Source: Trichobilharzia regenti (lineage: Eukaryota > Platyhelminthes > Trematoda > Strigeidida > Schistosomatidae). From it: a stretch of DNA of 64,000 nucleotides. Every line of letters starts with the position of its first letter. Positions within the stretch are counted from its first letter, which is position 1. The stretch is taken from positions 167,461,509 through 167,525,508 of the forward strand of contig OX235262.1 in assembly GCA_944472135.2 (NCBI GenBank), read 5' to 3'. The notes beneath the pieces were generated by a model, which worked only from the letters and a program-made list of their open reading frames with translations, searched no databases and was not told the DNA's origin. This document shows, piece by piece, positions 45,032 through 56,329 of this stretch. A program made the position numbers and the translations under genes.

Positions 45032-45384
45032 TTATATTGATAATCAGAAAAGAGAAAATTCTACTTTTTTCACGTTCATTTCACTCCTTTCATTAAGTCA
45101 TCAAACCCTTACTGGATCACTTTTTTAATAAGATCGGTAAGCTTTCACTCTGCGAGTGGTTGTCTTGCCATCTGCTCTGTCAAAGAGTAAAGTATAAGTG
45201 TTTCGCAATGAAGTATTCTGTACTTCTTCAAATAGTTCCATAAGTATGTGTAAAAAAAATTGCCTAAACAATAGTTTGCACTGAGCTGAATTAATCTTCT
45301 ATCCAGTTTCCTGTAACTTAAATTATGTTTCTCTTCATCTCTTCTCGTCTAATTCATAAACCAATAAATAAATTTTATTTTCAG

Positions 45385-45460
45385 GTGGTGTGTTGTCAAT
45401 GTACATCATGTGAGTGCAAAACCCCAGGAGTTATCTGTGCAACCAGGTGATGTTCTCTCA
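45385..45460 (+). CDS. EPS8: EPS8 homologue, SH3 domain N-terminal half
   Basis: A 76-nt exon with acceptor ATTTTCAG and donor GTAAGT, entering with two bases and leaving at phase 0. It reads KWCVVNVHHVSAKPQELSV then QPGDVLS. The ELSVxxGDVL segment is the RT-loop and diverging-turn core of an SH3 domain and matches the EPS8 SH3 pattern (xELSVxxDDxLE). The ALYDY-like motif is strongly altered: VNVHHV occupies the place where vertebrate EPS8 has SKYDFV, so the ligand-contacting Tyr and the Asp are absent. The domain is completed by the next exon, 3.8 kb downstream. Confidence 0.88.
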
Positions 45461-45654
45461 GTAAGTAAACGTTTTATTACTTAACAGACTACTTTCTGTC
45501 TCATTTTTAATAAACACGAAACTTTACAAAGATAATATGCGAAGATTATTTTATTTTATAACTCGAAATAGTGACAACTTAAATATTGTAACGACGAAAA
45601 TCGACTCGTTATAGTCTGAACGCAGGGAACCGATCTTTGAGTCCTACGGCAAGG

Positions 45655-45915
45655 TTAAACTCATTTTTTCATCCTTATTATTGATAAGACCATTATTATT
45701 ATTATTATTACTATTATTAATATTATCATTACTACTATTATGACTAATTGCACAATTTATATTCACCAGCGTATTATCCTATAGACAAAACACAATGATT
45801 GGTTTATATTTGAATTTTTATTTGTAAACTTATATATATTAGAGTTAAGCTTGATGAGATTTAATTGAAAGCAATATTGTTCGCTTAAATGTGTTGTTCT
45901 AAACTTTAAGCACCA
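45655..45915 (+). mobile_element. Penelope 3'-terminal fragment
   Basis: ATT-rich stretch, then TTAGAGTTAAGCTTGATGAG, AAGCAATATTGTTCGC and GTGTTGTTCTAAA. It corresponds to the terminus at 10620-10690 (TAGAGTAAAGCCTGAAGAAG, CAATATTGTTCG, TGCCTTGTTCAAA). Confidence 0.5.
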
Positions 45916-45919
45916 ATAA

Positions 45920-47180
45920 GTAGTAACAGACAAATATCCTTGAACGCACCAGCCACATGATCAAAGTAATTTTTGCGTATAAAATACGTGTATTTGTAAA
46001 AATAATGAATTAAAAGACATGAAACTGTTATATAGGATACCGTTCTCAGACATGTGACAAATATACATCTCAGCTTTGGATTGGAGCATCACCTAACCCA
46101 AACGTGAAAATAACCTTTAACTAACTCGAATCAACCCTAGTATAGCCCTCATTAGGTTAACCTAACCCTAATCTTAATCTTAATTTAATCTTTCTCAAAC
46201 CTAACCTGAAACCTGCCAGATATCCCATTCAACAACATAACTCTCCTTTAAACATATTTTATCCATGATTACAATATAATTTACCAAGTCTCACCAACTT
46301 CCTCACTGAACGTTTCAAGGTCACTGGTGCGGTCGCACTCCACTAGTACTTACTGGTGCTTAAAGTTCAACTTCGCCTGTTCTATTGTATAGCTGCCCGA
46401 AACCCCCTTGAGACACGCACAGTCACAAAACGCTCCAAAGACAACGAAAATAAGATTACTCGTCGTTAGATCTATATGGCCCTATTCAACCATAACAACG
46501 TCAAAAACTCAAAATTACCTCAGTAGTGCTTTTAAGCATCTGTACCGATAAGGTCGCTTTCTAAGTACAGAACAAGTAATATAGAATGAAATTATTTAAC
46601 CAAAATTCAACTGTAAAAAAAACCTGAAAATCAATCAGAATATTCCCGACAAGGTGGGAATAAAATCTCTGTCCATGACAATTATACACCAACAATTTCC
46701 GCAGACAGTTCAATGTCAGAATTACCTTGATTTACTCAAAGAAAACCATGTCATAAAATTACGGATAAAACTGTCAAATATGCATATAATAACGATGAAG
46801 TCAACATATGAAATGCAAATGTTCGGACAGTGATGTACAGTTGAGAAGGAAAACTCATAATAATCACCCAGCTGAAACATCGAAACAAGTATAAACATTT
46901 TAATTAGATCGTTCAGGGGGTGGGTATTTTACAAACAATTATCCCGTTACAAATATTACCTTATATTTAGTAGAAGTAACAAAATCGTAGTCAAATTCAG
47001 CATATCTCTTGATGCTATTTTATGAGTATACTATAATGTTTATGGTCAATAGATAGTCTCACTTTGAATGAGCTATACAGCATTCTTTTGGATGTAAAAT
47101 TTATCATTCTAAATATGTACATTTACTGCATACTATATTCCCAGCACAAAGATTCCTAAAGATCCTGTATTCATTTAGAT
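45920..47180. other. Unassigned intron sequence
   Basis: No exon or family recognised. A short AACCTAACCCTAATCTTAATC stretch near 46155 is only vaguely telomere-like. Confidence 0.5.
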
Positions 47181-47197
47181 TATAGTACCTTAAGTAT

Positions 47198-47513
47198 ACA
47201 ACTGGTGGATGGTGGCTAGCAGTGGAATCCAGGATGCGCATTTCGTCCTATTTGGGACTCGTCAACTAGATGTACCTGCATTTCTCAGTGAGTGATGATG
47301 TTCCCACTGAGGCTTGAACCCAGTGCCCATAGTTTCAAACACCAAAGCGTTATCCACTAGACCACTTGGGCCACGAGAGCCACCTCTTGTGCAACGGGTC
47401 ATATTAATTATTGAATTGAATTTTTGATTTTCCCGTCGATTGATTGGACGGGAGTGCTCGGTCTCAGGTTGACATGTCGCTTCGACGGGAAAATCAAAAA
47501 TTCAATTCAATAA
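47198..47513 (-). repeat. Sm-alpha-like SINE with hammerhead, 17-bp TSD
   Basis: Bounded by an exact 17-bp duplication TATAGTACCTTAAGTAT (47181-47197 and 47514-47530). Reading the minus strand, it starts with a 33-bp perfect inverted repeat (arms 47482-47514 and 47407-47439, 42-bp loop). A tRNA-like pol III promoter follows: A-box-like TGGTCTAGTGGATAACGC and B-box GGGTTCAAGCC, whose complement is at 47311-47321. Next comes the hammerhead at 47218-47276 and a short 3' end. The hammerhead matches the known schistosome Sm-alpha ribozyme closely. Confidence 0.92.
47218..47276 (-). ncRNA. Hammerhead ribozyme, Sm-alpha type (near-consensus)
   Basis: Minus strand from 47276: GGTAC, stem I ATCTAG pairing with CTGGAT (six pairs, one G-U), core TTGACGA for CUGANGA (C3 to U), and stem II GTCC/GGAC with loop CAAATA. 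GAAA follows, then a tiny stem III in TGCGCA and the cleavage triplet ATC. Cleavage is expected between 47233 and 47232. The loop-loop contact region GATTCCACTGCTAG, known from the schistosomal hammerhead, is intact. The single core change leaves a possible U-G pair at 3-8, so residual activity is conceivable. Confidence 0.88.
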
Positions 47514-47534
47514 TATAGTACCTTAAGTATTAGT

Positions 47535-48590
47535 CCGTTTTCGTTTTTAAAGTATAATGTTAAGGTGGTCAACCTATCACTGTTAACCGTGAAATTTTGA
47601 TTGGTGCACGCAGTGAAATGAGAGGCTGATTGGACAATTTTTGATTGGATACTCAAGGTCATGCATTTATTCAGATAGTGATTATTTATTTATGGTTTAA
47701 ATTTATGTGGATGTGTGAACGATGTATATACCGTGTATTTTGAATAATAATAAAGGTTGTAGCAGTTAAATATGATTTTTGTGTCTAACGCAGTGTGGGG
47801 AATATTTTCAAGTGGTCTTTCTTTAGAGGCTTATGTTAGTCAATTTAGACAACCACCAAACATTAACGCTCCATTATAACACGGAGTAGTATCTCCCCTA
47901 CGTAATGTGAACTTGAGCAATGTTCACTTCTACTGCCTTTTATGCTTTTATAATTACGCAGTTCAGTATTCCAACTGAGGCAAAAGTTAGTGATTCCACA
48001 AAGTAAATACATAAACGTCGATAAAGAAAGGACGGGCACTGGACTGGGACGCTTTTACTGTATCCACAGAAGACAAAACTAGGGAATGACGTATATATAT
48101 ATATATATATATAATACGGAGAAAAGCAATTAAATAATAGAAAGGTAACTAGATGAAAACAAATTAAGAGGTCGTTAAAATTCATCATTCAAATGTTTCA
48201 ACTGTCATTAGATTATTCGCTTCTCTGCAGACTATTTATTCGAAGTGATAATTGTGACTTCTTGATTAGTGATAAGCACTCACCTAACATTCCTCATACA
48301 AATTAACATGCTTCTTTAAGGTCTTAGTAATTAAAGCAGAAAATCATCTGTAATGTTTTGTTAATAAAATGAGACTGAACTTCAACTATTCGACTTTAGG
48401 TCCACTAGTAAACTCCGCACCTTTCCTGTTTACAACCATACTTAATGGAAAAAAAGGTGATGAAATATTCACCTGATTGCAGATAACCCCAACATACTAC
48501 TTGTATTTACTGAAAACAAGTCGTTTGTTTATCGTCCAGAATGAAATCATAGTTATTTTGTTCCACTATTAAAAGTTGCATTAAAATGTC
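47535..48590. other. Unassigned intron sequence with (TA)n
   Basis: No gene recognised. A (TA)n run of about 11 units lies at 48092-48113. Confidence 0.5.
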
Positions 48591-48774
48591 CGTTTACAGT
48601 AAGGTTTGATTCGGATAGGTTCTAGCAAGTTTCGATACAAATACTCTGCTAAATTTACTCTGGGACGGATATTCAGCCAGTACCTTTCCTAAGCCGAATT
48701 TAAAAACCATAACTCAGAGCATTCAAATCTCCAGTGGGAATTATATATGGCCAGTTCGATTCCCGACCGAAGCA

Positions 48775-48925
48775 TTCTTGTTTTGTCCCAGTGACTAACG
48801 GGCGTACAAGCTCGCCTTTTAAAAGAAAGGTCCTCTCTCTGAACCGCAGCGAGTGGGTGCTGATGAAGAGTCGCGAACTAGGAAGAAAAATTTGTTCAGA
48901 ACTCTCCGGTTAATTGTCACCCAAG
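48775..48925 (+). repeat. Hammerhead-type SINE family S2, partial
   Basis: CCAGTGACTAACGGGCGTAC, then GAAAGGTCCTCTCTCTGAACC, GTGGGTGCTGATGAAGAGTC, ACTAGGAAGAAAAATTTG and TTCAGAACTCTCC. The CTGATGA-like core is present but stem I and the GAAAC block are altered. Confidence 0.6.
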
Positions 48926-49190
48926 TAGCCTAGTGGATAATGCTGTGCTTCAGCAGTTCAATGGTAAAATGATCGCTAACCACACTCCATATGATCCGGG
49001 ATTCGATTCCTGGCCAATTCACTCATTAACGTCGCTCAGCTGGTAGTAAACCCCGTAAAGAGTGAAAGTTGGGGATGAGGTTAACAATGGCACCTCTTAA
49101 GAAATAAATCCCACGGCTACTGAAACTTCAAAGCTCCAGCTTAAAGCCCTACGTTCCATTCGGAACGCAAAGTAATTAAATAACAAAAAC
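48926..49190 (+). repeat. SINE S4 preceded by an Sm-alpha-type promoter fragment
   Basis: 48926-48955 reads CACCCAAGTAGCCTAGTGG then ATAATGCTG, the tRNA-like start of the Sm-alpha-type SINE. The rest is S4: GGGATTCGATTCCTGG (B box in a T-arm palindrome), the body, and AAAGCCCTACGTTCCATTCG then GAACGCAAAG, the RTE-type tail. The element ends about 80 bp before the EPS8 SH3 exon. Confidence 0.7.
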
Positions 49191-49267
49191 ATGAATATTT
49201 TATTGTGTTTTAAATCCGATTTCATAAATGCAAAACAGAAAGAGAATACTTTTGTATCCTTTTCTAG

Positions 49268-49913
49268 GTCTTAATAGGCAATAGAGGTGATTGGTGGACA
49301 GTACAAAATGATGCAGGAGAATCTGGTCAGGTGCCAGCATGGAAATTGAAACCGTACAATTATCGACCTGATAATCCACCTGTAGCTGGTTTAAGAAAAA
49401 CTTCTTCAATGACCAACTTAATGAGTAAAAAATCTACAGAGAATGTCAATGGGAACAATGAAAATGGTCATATAGACAATAATATTAATAATAGTAGTTC
49501 TCAACTGCAGGTGAATAGTTCACTGTCTCCAAGATCTCTATCACGTGATAAATCACCACCAAGACAGCAGTTAGACACGACATCTGTCAATATAAATATA
49601 TGCACATCACCTACAGGACAAAATTTAAACAATGATAAAAGAAATAACAATGACAGCACAGATGCCAATAATAATAATTTTATGTATATAGCTCCATCTC
49701 AATTACAAGAAGCAATCAAAATTAATACTAATGTACCAATGTTACTTATCCCAGTAACTAATTTATACAATAATGGTAATCCTGATATGTCGCTAATCAA
49801 CTGGTCGGCTTTAATGAATCCAAATACGAATGGTGCTGAACTTGCACGAGTTCCTAATCCTGGTGTCCTGGGACCTGGATGGAAACCAGCGCCTATACTA
49901 AGTACTTCAGCAA
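49268..49913 (+). CDS. EPS8: EPS8 homologue, SH3 C-terminal half plus Asn-rich tail
   Basis: The acceptor is CTTTTCTAG and the frame opens at phase 0 with VLIGNRGDWWTVQNDAGE then SGQVPAWKLKPYN. The conserved WW, the G-x-V-P and the distal strand complete the SH3 begun in the previous exon. About 175 residues of low-complexity Asn/Ser/Pro-rich sequence follow, including LGPGWKPAPILSTSA. A likely donor (CAA|GTAATT) ends the exon at 49913 with one base carried. Without splicing, the frame runs to a TAG at 50087-50089, adding about 58 residues. The C-terminal actin-binding region expected of EPS8 is not identified downstream. Confidence 0.85.
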
Positions 49914-50089
49914 GTAATTTTTTTTCTCGGTTTAAAAATGCTTTAATATCGTTGATTTATCCTACAAACTGTATGACTAACATCGCATGTGTTATCGCTC
50001 CTCCGATAACCTTATTTAAATCGTCAGTTGCACTAACTAGGAGGTTGAATTTTTTGATCAGAAGTGTTTCACACAATAGTTGGGAATAG
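49914..50089 (+). other. EPS8: Possible alternative 3' extension of the EPS8 SH3 exon
   Basis: If the GTAATT donor at 49914 is not used, the reading frame stays open through NFFSRFKNALISLIYP and ends SVSHNSWE then TAG. The segment is hydrophobic and lacks the Asn-rich bias just upstream, so it is more likely early intron. Retention would give a short isoform lacking the C-terminal actin-binding region. No clear poly(A) signal follows closely. Confidence 0.25.
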
Positions 50090-50194
50090 TGGATCGCTTC
50101 ATTGTTGATTTAACGCTAAAATATTTCAAATAATTAGTTCCCTACATGAGTTTTAACAACAAAAAAATAAGAAGAAGACGTCACTGATCTGAAT

Positions 50195-53000
50195 CGAATA
50201 TTATTATATTATTATTTTATCCTTTAATTCCTGGAGGAACATAGGGCTTCAGCTGCGCACCTCCATTGCCTTCTGTTTTCTGTCAACTTTTTCACCCCGC
50301 TCTAAGTCTACCCACACGCTTTCATCTCCTCCTCGCATGACCTACTCCAAGTCACCCTCACACTGACGACCAACTCGCCGCTTCCCTTTCGGGTTCCACT
50401 CGAGCAATGGCTTGTCTAGTGATGTCACTTGATGGTTTCCTCAGCGTATGGCCAATCCATCTCCATTTCTTCCTGCCTATTTGTTTCACAATCGGTTCCT
50501 GATTGGTTCGCTCCCAGAGATCCCTGTTGCTGATCTTTTCTGGCCATCTGATCTTGAGTATTGAGCGAAGACAACTGTTGATGAAGGTCTGAAGTTTGTT
50601 TGAGATGCTCTTTATGACTCGCCAAGTCTCTGATCCGTATAGTAGCACTGACTTCACATTGGAGTTGAAAATCCGGATCTTATTTTTGATGCTGAGTGCT
50701 GTTGACCTCCACACAGATTTGAGAGTAATGAAAGCTTGTCTTGCTTTTCCGATTCTGGCTTTGATATCCTCGTCAGTTTCCGCCTGTAGTTGAGACGATG
50801 CTTCCCAGGTAGGTGAAGGAGGTTGTTTCTTTCAGGTTCCTCCCATTTATGCTGATTGTGGTCTGTTGTTGTTGTGCTGTTGATGTTGGCTAGGAATCTT
50901 CATCACCTCTGTTTTATCTATGTTCACGTGAAGTCCTATCTTTGATGCTTCTTCTGCCAACTTGTTACTTTTCACTTGCATATCTTCCAGTTTGTGGGAA
51001 ATCAGACATATATCATCGGCGAAATCCAGATCCTCCAAGTCTTTTGTGTCAGTCCATTTTATGCCTGTTCCCTCGTTGCCGTTGTCTGTCGCATTATCCA
51101 ATCAATTGCAATCAGGAAGATCATTGGTGATAGTAGACAGCCTTGCCTCACTCCCGTCCTCACTTCGAAGGCTTCCGTAAGTTTCCCGTTGTGGATTACT
51201 TGGCATGCAGCATTGTCGTATAACTGTTGGATGAGATGTATAATTGTCGATGGGACCCCGTAGTAGCGAAGTAGTTTCCAAATGACCTCTCGATCGACGC
51301 TGTCGAAGGCCTTTTCAAAGTCGATGAAGTTGAGATAGAGAGGTGACTGCCATTCCAAGCTTTGTTCAATGATGATCCGTAGAGTGGCGATTTGATCAAT
51401 ACATGATTTGTTTCTCCTGAATCCAGCCTGTTCCGGACGAAGTTTTTCATCTAGGGCTTGTTTGATTCTCTCCAGGATGATGCGACTTAGTATCTTGCTT
51501 GGAATGGACAGAAGCATAATTCCGCACCAGTTTTTACATTGACTTAAGTCTCCTTTCTTTGGAAGTTTGAATAAGTATCCGTTCTTCCAATCCTCGGGTA
51601 CTTTGCCCTCTTTCCACACCTTCTCCAGTAGTGGTGTCATCAAGTCCGCTGTTGTCTCTGGGTCTATTTTCAAAGCTTCTGCTGGGATTCCATCTGGTCC
51701 TGGTGTTTTCCCAGTTTTAAGCATCTTGATTGCATTCAGGACTTCTGATTTCGTCGGGGGGTCAGTGTTCACTGGTAGTTCTGCTTCCGTTGTTGGTATT
51801 GTTGGGCGTGTTGTAGGTGGCGGACGATTTAGAAGTCTTTTGAAGTGTTCAGCCCAGTGCTTTCTCTGTTCCACCTCTTTGGTGATTGACTTTCCATTGT
51901 CGTCCTTTATTGGCTTAATCTGTGTCGAACGTTTGCCCGAAAGGTTCCTAGTTGTTTGGTAGAGTGTGGCGAGGTCTCCTTTGCCTGCAGCTTGTTCTGC
52001 TTCGTTTGCCATGGTTTCATAATATTTTCTTTTGTCTTCCCTGGCACTCTTCTTCACTCTTTTGTTCAGTGTATTGTAGCTTGCATTCAGCTCCTGTTTT
52101 TGTTGCTCGTCAGTGCACTGGATAATCTTTTGTTTCACTGTCCTTCTCTCTTCTATTAGTTTCCAAGTGTCCGTAGTGAGCCACTGTTTGTCCTGTCTCT
52201 TTTTTCTGCCTAGAATTTCTATGCAGGTTTGGCTCCACACCGTTTTCAAGTTGTTCCAGTGCTTTTCGACGCCGACCTCTTTGCTGGTGTTGATTTGTGT
52301 CTCGGCTTTGTCCTTTATGCTTGCAATGAAGATGTCCTTTGTAGCCTGGTCCTTCAGCTTTTGAGTGTTGAACTTGGCTTGTGGTCTATCTGCAGCTCCT
52401 CCTTCTCTGAAAGCTTTTAATTTGATTTGGATTGTCCCTTGTACGAGATAGTGGTCTGAGCCAACGTCTGCTCCTCTTCTTGCTTTTGTGTCCAGTAGGC
52501 TGCGCCTCCACTTCCTTGAGATTGAGATGAAGTCGATTTGGTTTTTGGTTTGCCCGTCTGGTGACACCCATGTAGCCTTGTGGATATCTTTGTGCTTGTA
52601 TACACTGCCACCAATCACTAGTTCGTTGAAGGCGCAGAAGTCGGCGAAGAGTTCTCCATTTTCATTCATTTCTCCGAGAGCTTCTCTACCCATGATGAGT
52701 TCCCTTCCTGTGTTGTCTGGTCCCAGTTTGGCGTTCATGTCTCCCATTAGTATTTTCATGTCGCCAGCTGGAGTATTGTCCATTGTTGCCTGTAGTTGTC
52801 TGTAGAATTCTTCTTTCTCTTCGAGGTCTGCGTTGTTTGTGGGTGCATAACATTGTATGATTGACACTTTCCTTCCTTTGGAGTTGAATCTGGCGGTCAT
52901 TATCCTGGACGAGACCGCCTCCCATTGCATCAGGGCCTTCGTTGCCGTTGGTGACATCATGATAGCTACACCCTCGGTGTGCGTGTGTATTTGTGCAACA
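50195..53000 (-). mobile_element. RTE-clade LINE (SR2-like), near-complete but frameshifted
   Basis: A 654-codon minus-strand frame (53023-51059) holds the C-terminal two thirds of an AP-type endonuclease (QCYAPTNNADLEEKEEFY, MGDMNAKLGPDNTG, DFISISRKWRRSLLDTKARR, SDHYLVQG). It is followed by the RT: FIDFEKAFDSVDREVIWKLL motif A and VRTGVRQGCLLSPMIFLIAI. A frameshift near 51060-51100 moves to a frame with LEDLDFADDICLIS (catalytic FADD). A second shift leads to [20 protein letters not shown] and [18 protein letters not shown]. The 3' end is GAAGCCCTATGTTCCTCCAG then GAATTAAAGG and an ATA/ATT tail. The endonuclease N-terminus is truncated at the 53000 junction with a PLE. Confidence 0.93.
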
Positions 53001-54050
53001 CATTTCAAACAATCTAACCACACACGTACTTTTCATGAGAATATGTGTGAAAATATAACAGACGTGGGTCAGGTTTAAAAGTTTTATTGAAAGTCAAAAT
53101 AACAATGGAGATTAATAAACCAAAAATAAAGGGAGATAATAGTATGAAGGCGAAGTTTACATAGGGAGGTTTGAATTGATCACGAATTGTATTTGAACAC
53201 AAAGGTGATTTAAACTTCCCAATTGCTTGGGCTTCTACAGACTTTGGGATACACCCCAAACACGCTTTATAGATAGGGTTAGAAGACATGTGAACATCAA
53301 TTTTATGTCCTGTCTCTATAATATGTTTCGCAATACAATAGCTAGATTGTCTGTTCTCACCAGTAATGGATTCAGGGTATTTGATTTGCTTGCAAACAGT
53401 GATTAGTCCTCCTTGCGTATGTGTGGTCAAATGTACATTTAAATTGGTTGATACAGTGGGATGTGACATCAGTTTTCGTAAGTTCTAAGGGCCTCGACAG
53501 ACATATAGGCTTCATATTCTCAATTACTAGGAACTCAGTTGCGCGGAAAGTCTTTTTACCCAAACCGCTCAATCTTTGTCTACTTAACAAGCTGATAGGA
53601 TCACCCACGTAGGGTACGTCCTTCTTAGTAGCGGGTTGGAGAATGGATCTTGGTGTTCTGATCACTCTATATCTCCTTATTAACCTCTCTGGATAAATAT
53701 TATCAACTAGAGTCTGTTTTGGTTTTCCTTCCTAATCTTCAAGTGCATCCTGTGTGCACATTCGTTGAATCCTTCTAAAGATGTACCTCATTAAGGCTTT
53801 TTTGAACTGAAAAGGAGAGAAGTTGTGGTAATTAAGATACTGTCCAGTCCATGCAGGTTTTCTACAAAGAGATCATTGGAATATTGCTTAAAGTTATTGA
53901 CTATGTAATATATCTAGGGAAAATACATTTGTATCTTTCTATTCTACAGACGTGAATGATATGCTGTTTTGTATTTCATTCATTCGATTTAATATTGAAG
54001 TGGCAGAACAAGGATTATCACCTATAATAACAATGTCTTCGACACATCTT
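53001..54050 (-). mobile_element. Penelope-like element family F remnant
   Basis: Minus-strand frames read IRTPRSILQPATKKDVPYVG, then FLVIENMKPICLSRPLELTK, and CINQFKCTFDHTYARRTNHC, a decayed GIY-YIG domain (YIG to YAR). A shifted frame continues with SSYCIAKHIIETGHKIDVHM and IPKSVEAQAIGKFKSPLC. Upstream (53700-53920) is the thumb-like region with stops. Inactive. Confidence 0.72.
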
Positions 54051-55330
54051 ATTATTATTGTTTCCCTGGGTTCCTAGTGGAACACAAAGCTTCAACTGCA
54101 CGTCTCCACTTGCCACTTCTGTCTTCCTTCTGCTGTACTTTTCACCTGTATCCATCCATCTTAGTCCATACTGTTTCAACTCCTCTCTCTTCACACCATC
54201 TCCTCCATGTCACCCTTGCACCGACGACCCACTCGCCGCTACCCTTTCGGCCTGGTTCCACTCGAGGAATGGCCTGACGCGCGTGCGATGTCACCCAGCG
54301 GCCTGCCTCCTCAGCGAGCGAGTGTCCAATCCATCTTCATCCACTTTCTCCTGCATATTTGTTGGTTGGCGATTGCTTCTTGTTTTGTTCTGTTTGTTCC
54401 CAGACATAGTTTCTTGTTGGTGATTCTTTCCGGTCCGGCCATCTGATCTTCAGTATAGAGCGAAGACAGTTAGTTGTTGATAAAGGTAACGTCTGCAACA
54501 GGCTGTTGGAAATATTCTTTGTGACCCGCCCGTCAAGTTTCTGATCCATATAGAAGAGCTCACTGACTTGATGTTTGTATGGAAGATCGAAATTTTGTTG
54601 TTGATGATGAGTGACGAAGATTTCCAGATTGGTTTCAGATTGATGAATGTGTTTCTCGCTCGCCTTCCCGATTCTCGCTCGATTTGACATCCTCCTCGTC
54701 CGTCCCGACTTCCTGTAGTTTAGACAATGCTCCCTAGATAAGCGAATGAATGAAGTAACTAACCTCTTTCAAATCCCTCCCGTTGATGGTGATTGGCGCT
54801 GGATGTTGCTGTTGTTGTTGTTGGTTGGTTGGTTATTTTCATAACCTCCGTCTTATCTATGTTCACCTGGAGTCCTGTCTTCGCCGGCTGCTTCTTCCAC
54901 CAGTTTGTCGGTTTTCGCTTGTAAGTCTTCTATTTTGTGTGACATCAAACATAAATCATTCACGCGCGAAATCCAGGTCTTCTAGGTTCTTCACATCGGT
55001 CCAGGATATCCCTGTCTTCTCGTTTCCCACTCACCGTCTGACGCATAACCCAGTCCACCACAAACAGGAATATCATTGGTGATAATAAGCACCCTTGTCT
55101 GACTCCTGTGTTTACTCCAAACGCCTCGCTGAGTTTTCCGTTGCGGATTCCTTGACACGTGCCGTTGTCGTACAGCTATTGAATAAGGTTGGTGAATATT
55201 TGGGGTACACCGTAGTACTCGAGTAGTTTCCAAATTACTTCGCCGTCAACGTTGTCGAAGGCCTTCTCAAAGTCTATAAAGTTGAGGTAGAGGTTTGATT
55301 GCCATTCCATGCTTTGTTCGATGATATTCT
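54045..55330 (-). mobile_element. RTE-clade LINE, 3' copy with many small insertions
   Basis: The 3' end (TTCCCTGGGTTCCTAGTGG, complement) adjoins an ATT tail. Upstream it follows the reference copy at 50195-53000 through the FADD-coding region (CATTCACGCGCGAAATCC in place of CATCGGCGAAATCC) to GTCGAAGGCCTTCTCAAAGTC at 55250. Several 1-8 base insertions look like local duplications (GCGAGCGAG, TTGGTTGGTTGG, GCGCG). No long frame remains. Confidence 0.85.
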
Positions 55331-55334
55331 ATTA

Positions 55335-56320
55335 AGCCGTACATTTTCAATTAAATCTTTCGATAAAATCCCAGTGTACCACATATAAATAACTCTCACA
55401 CCTTAACGCTTCATATTATGTAAAAGGCTGACTAATGAATAAAAAATATCCGTCTTGATGAGTTCATCATCACCTCCTACATTTATATGACCATAATAAT
55501 AACCAATCCTACCGCTACAGAAATAACAAAGCACAACAAACATACAAATTACTTCAAAAATTTAGGTATCAATAAACTAAGGTTGGAGAACAGTTTAGTA
55601 CACTAGACTGTAAGACGCATTTCTTAAGAGTTCAAAAGGCTTATAGATAAATTATTGAATATTAACTAATGGCCCTTGTATTTGTTTCCCTATTTTTTAC
55701 TCCTGCCCTTTTGTGTGGAACACAAGGTTTCAAGACTTTCCAAGTTTTAATTGGCGGTGTTTGTTGTTATCTATACTAGTTGTGGTAGTTAGACTCACAC
55801 TCAACCTTCCATCTTATCAATGCTTATTAGTGGACGGTTTACAAGTGCATCGGACAAGAGCACAACTGAGACCAGCTGAGTAGTTGATGAGTATTTAGCT
55901 ATTGAGGCATGTCCTTATATTCGTCTGCTATTGAATTAAATTCTTGTAAAGCTGTACAAACAAAAAATTGGTAGTTTAATAAGTAGGTATCAGATGTCCA
56001 CAAAATAGGTAGGAGAGAAAGAAATCTGATACCTCTCCTTCTAGTATTCATGCTTTGCTTGTATTTTTTTATTCCGTGAATAATGCTAGTGAATGTGATT
56101 AGCTTATTGAGTCGATATTGTTAGTTATCTTTGTATGTGTGAATCATGGTCTGAATGTAATTAGTAATAATAATAATAATGTTGAATAGTTAAAGAATTA
56201 TTATTATAAGCAACATTAATGCTGTTTCAAATTACATTGAGTCAATAGTTTCGACAGATTATATTTCAAAAGCATCAGTAAGAGAGGGGCAGATAATATG
56301 CATTACTCTAACACTAAACT
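55335..56320. other. Unassigned sequence
   Basis: No exon or repeat family recognised. Contains a short (AAT)n run near 56167. Confidence 0.5.
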
Positions 56321-56329
56321 GATCGAATA

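Noticed and set aside
46140..46180. Interstitial telomeric repeat
   Set aside because: AACCTAACCCTAATC-like strings are irregular and short, with no true TTAGGG array.
49268..49913. Single-exon gene starting at the ATG at 49331
   Set aside because: The ATG-started frame would begin after half the SH3 domain. The upstream in-frame sequence to the acceptor at 49268 completes the domain, so it is an internal exon.
54045..55330. Distinct LINE family because of the many small insertions
   Set aside because: Block order and 3' end match the RTE copy at 50195-53000. The insertions are 1-8 base local changes, some shared with 56795-57195, so it is a subfamily.
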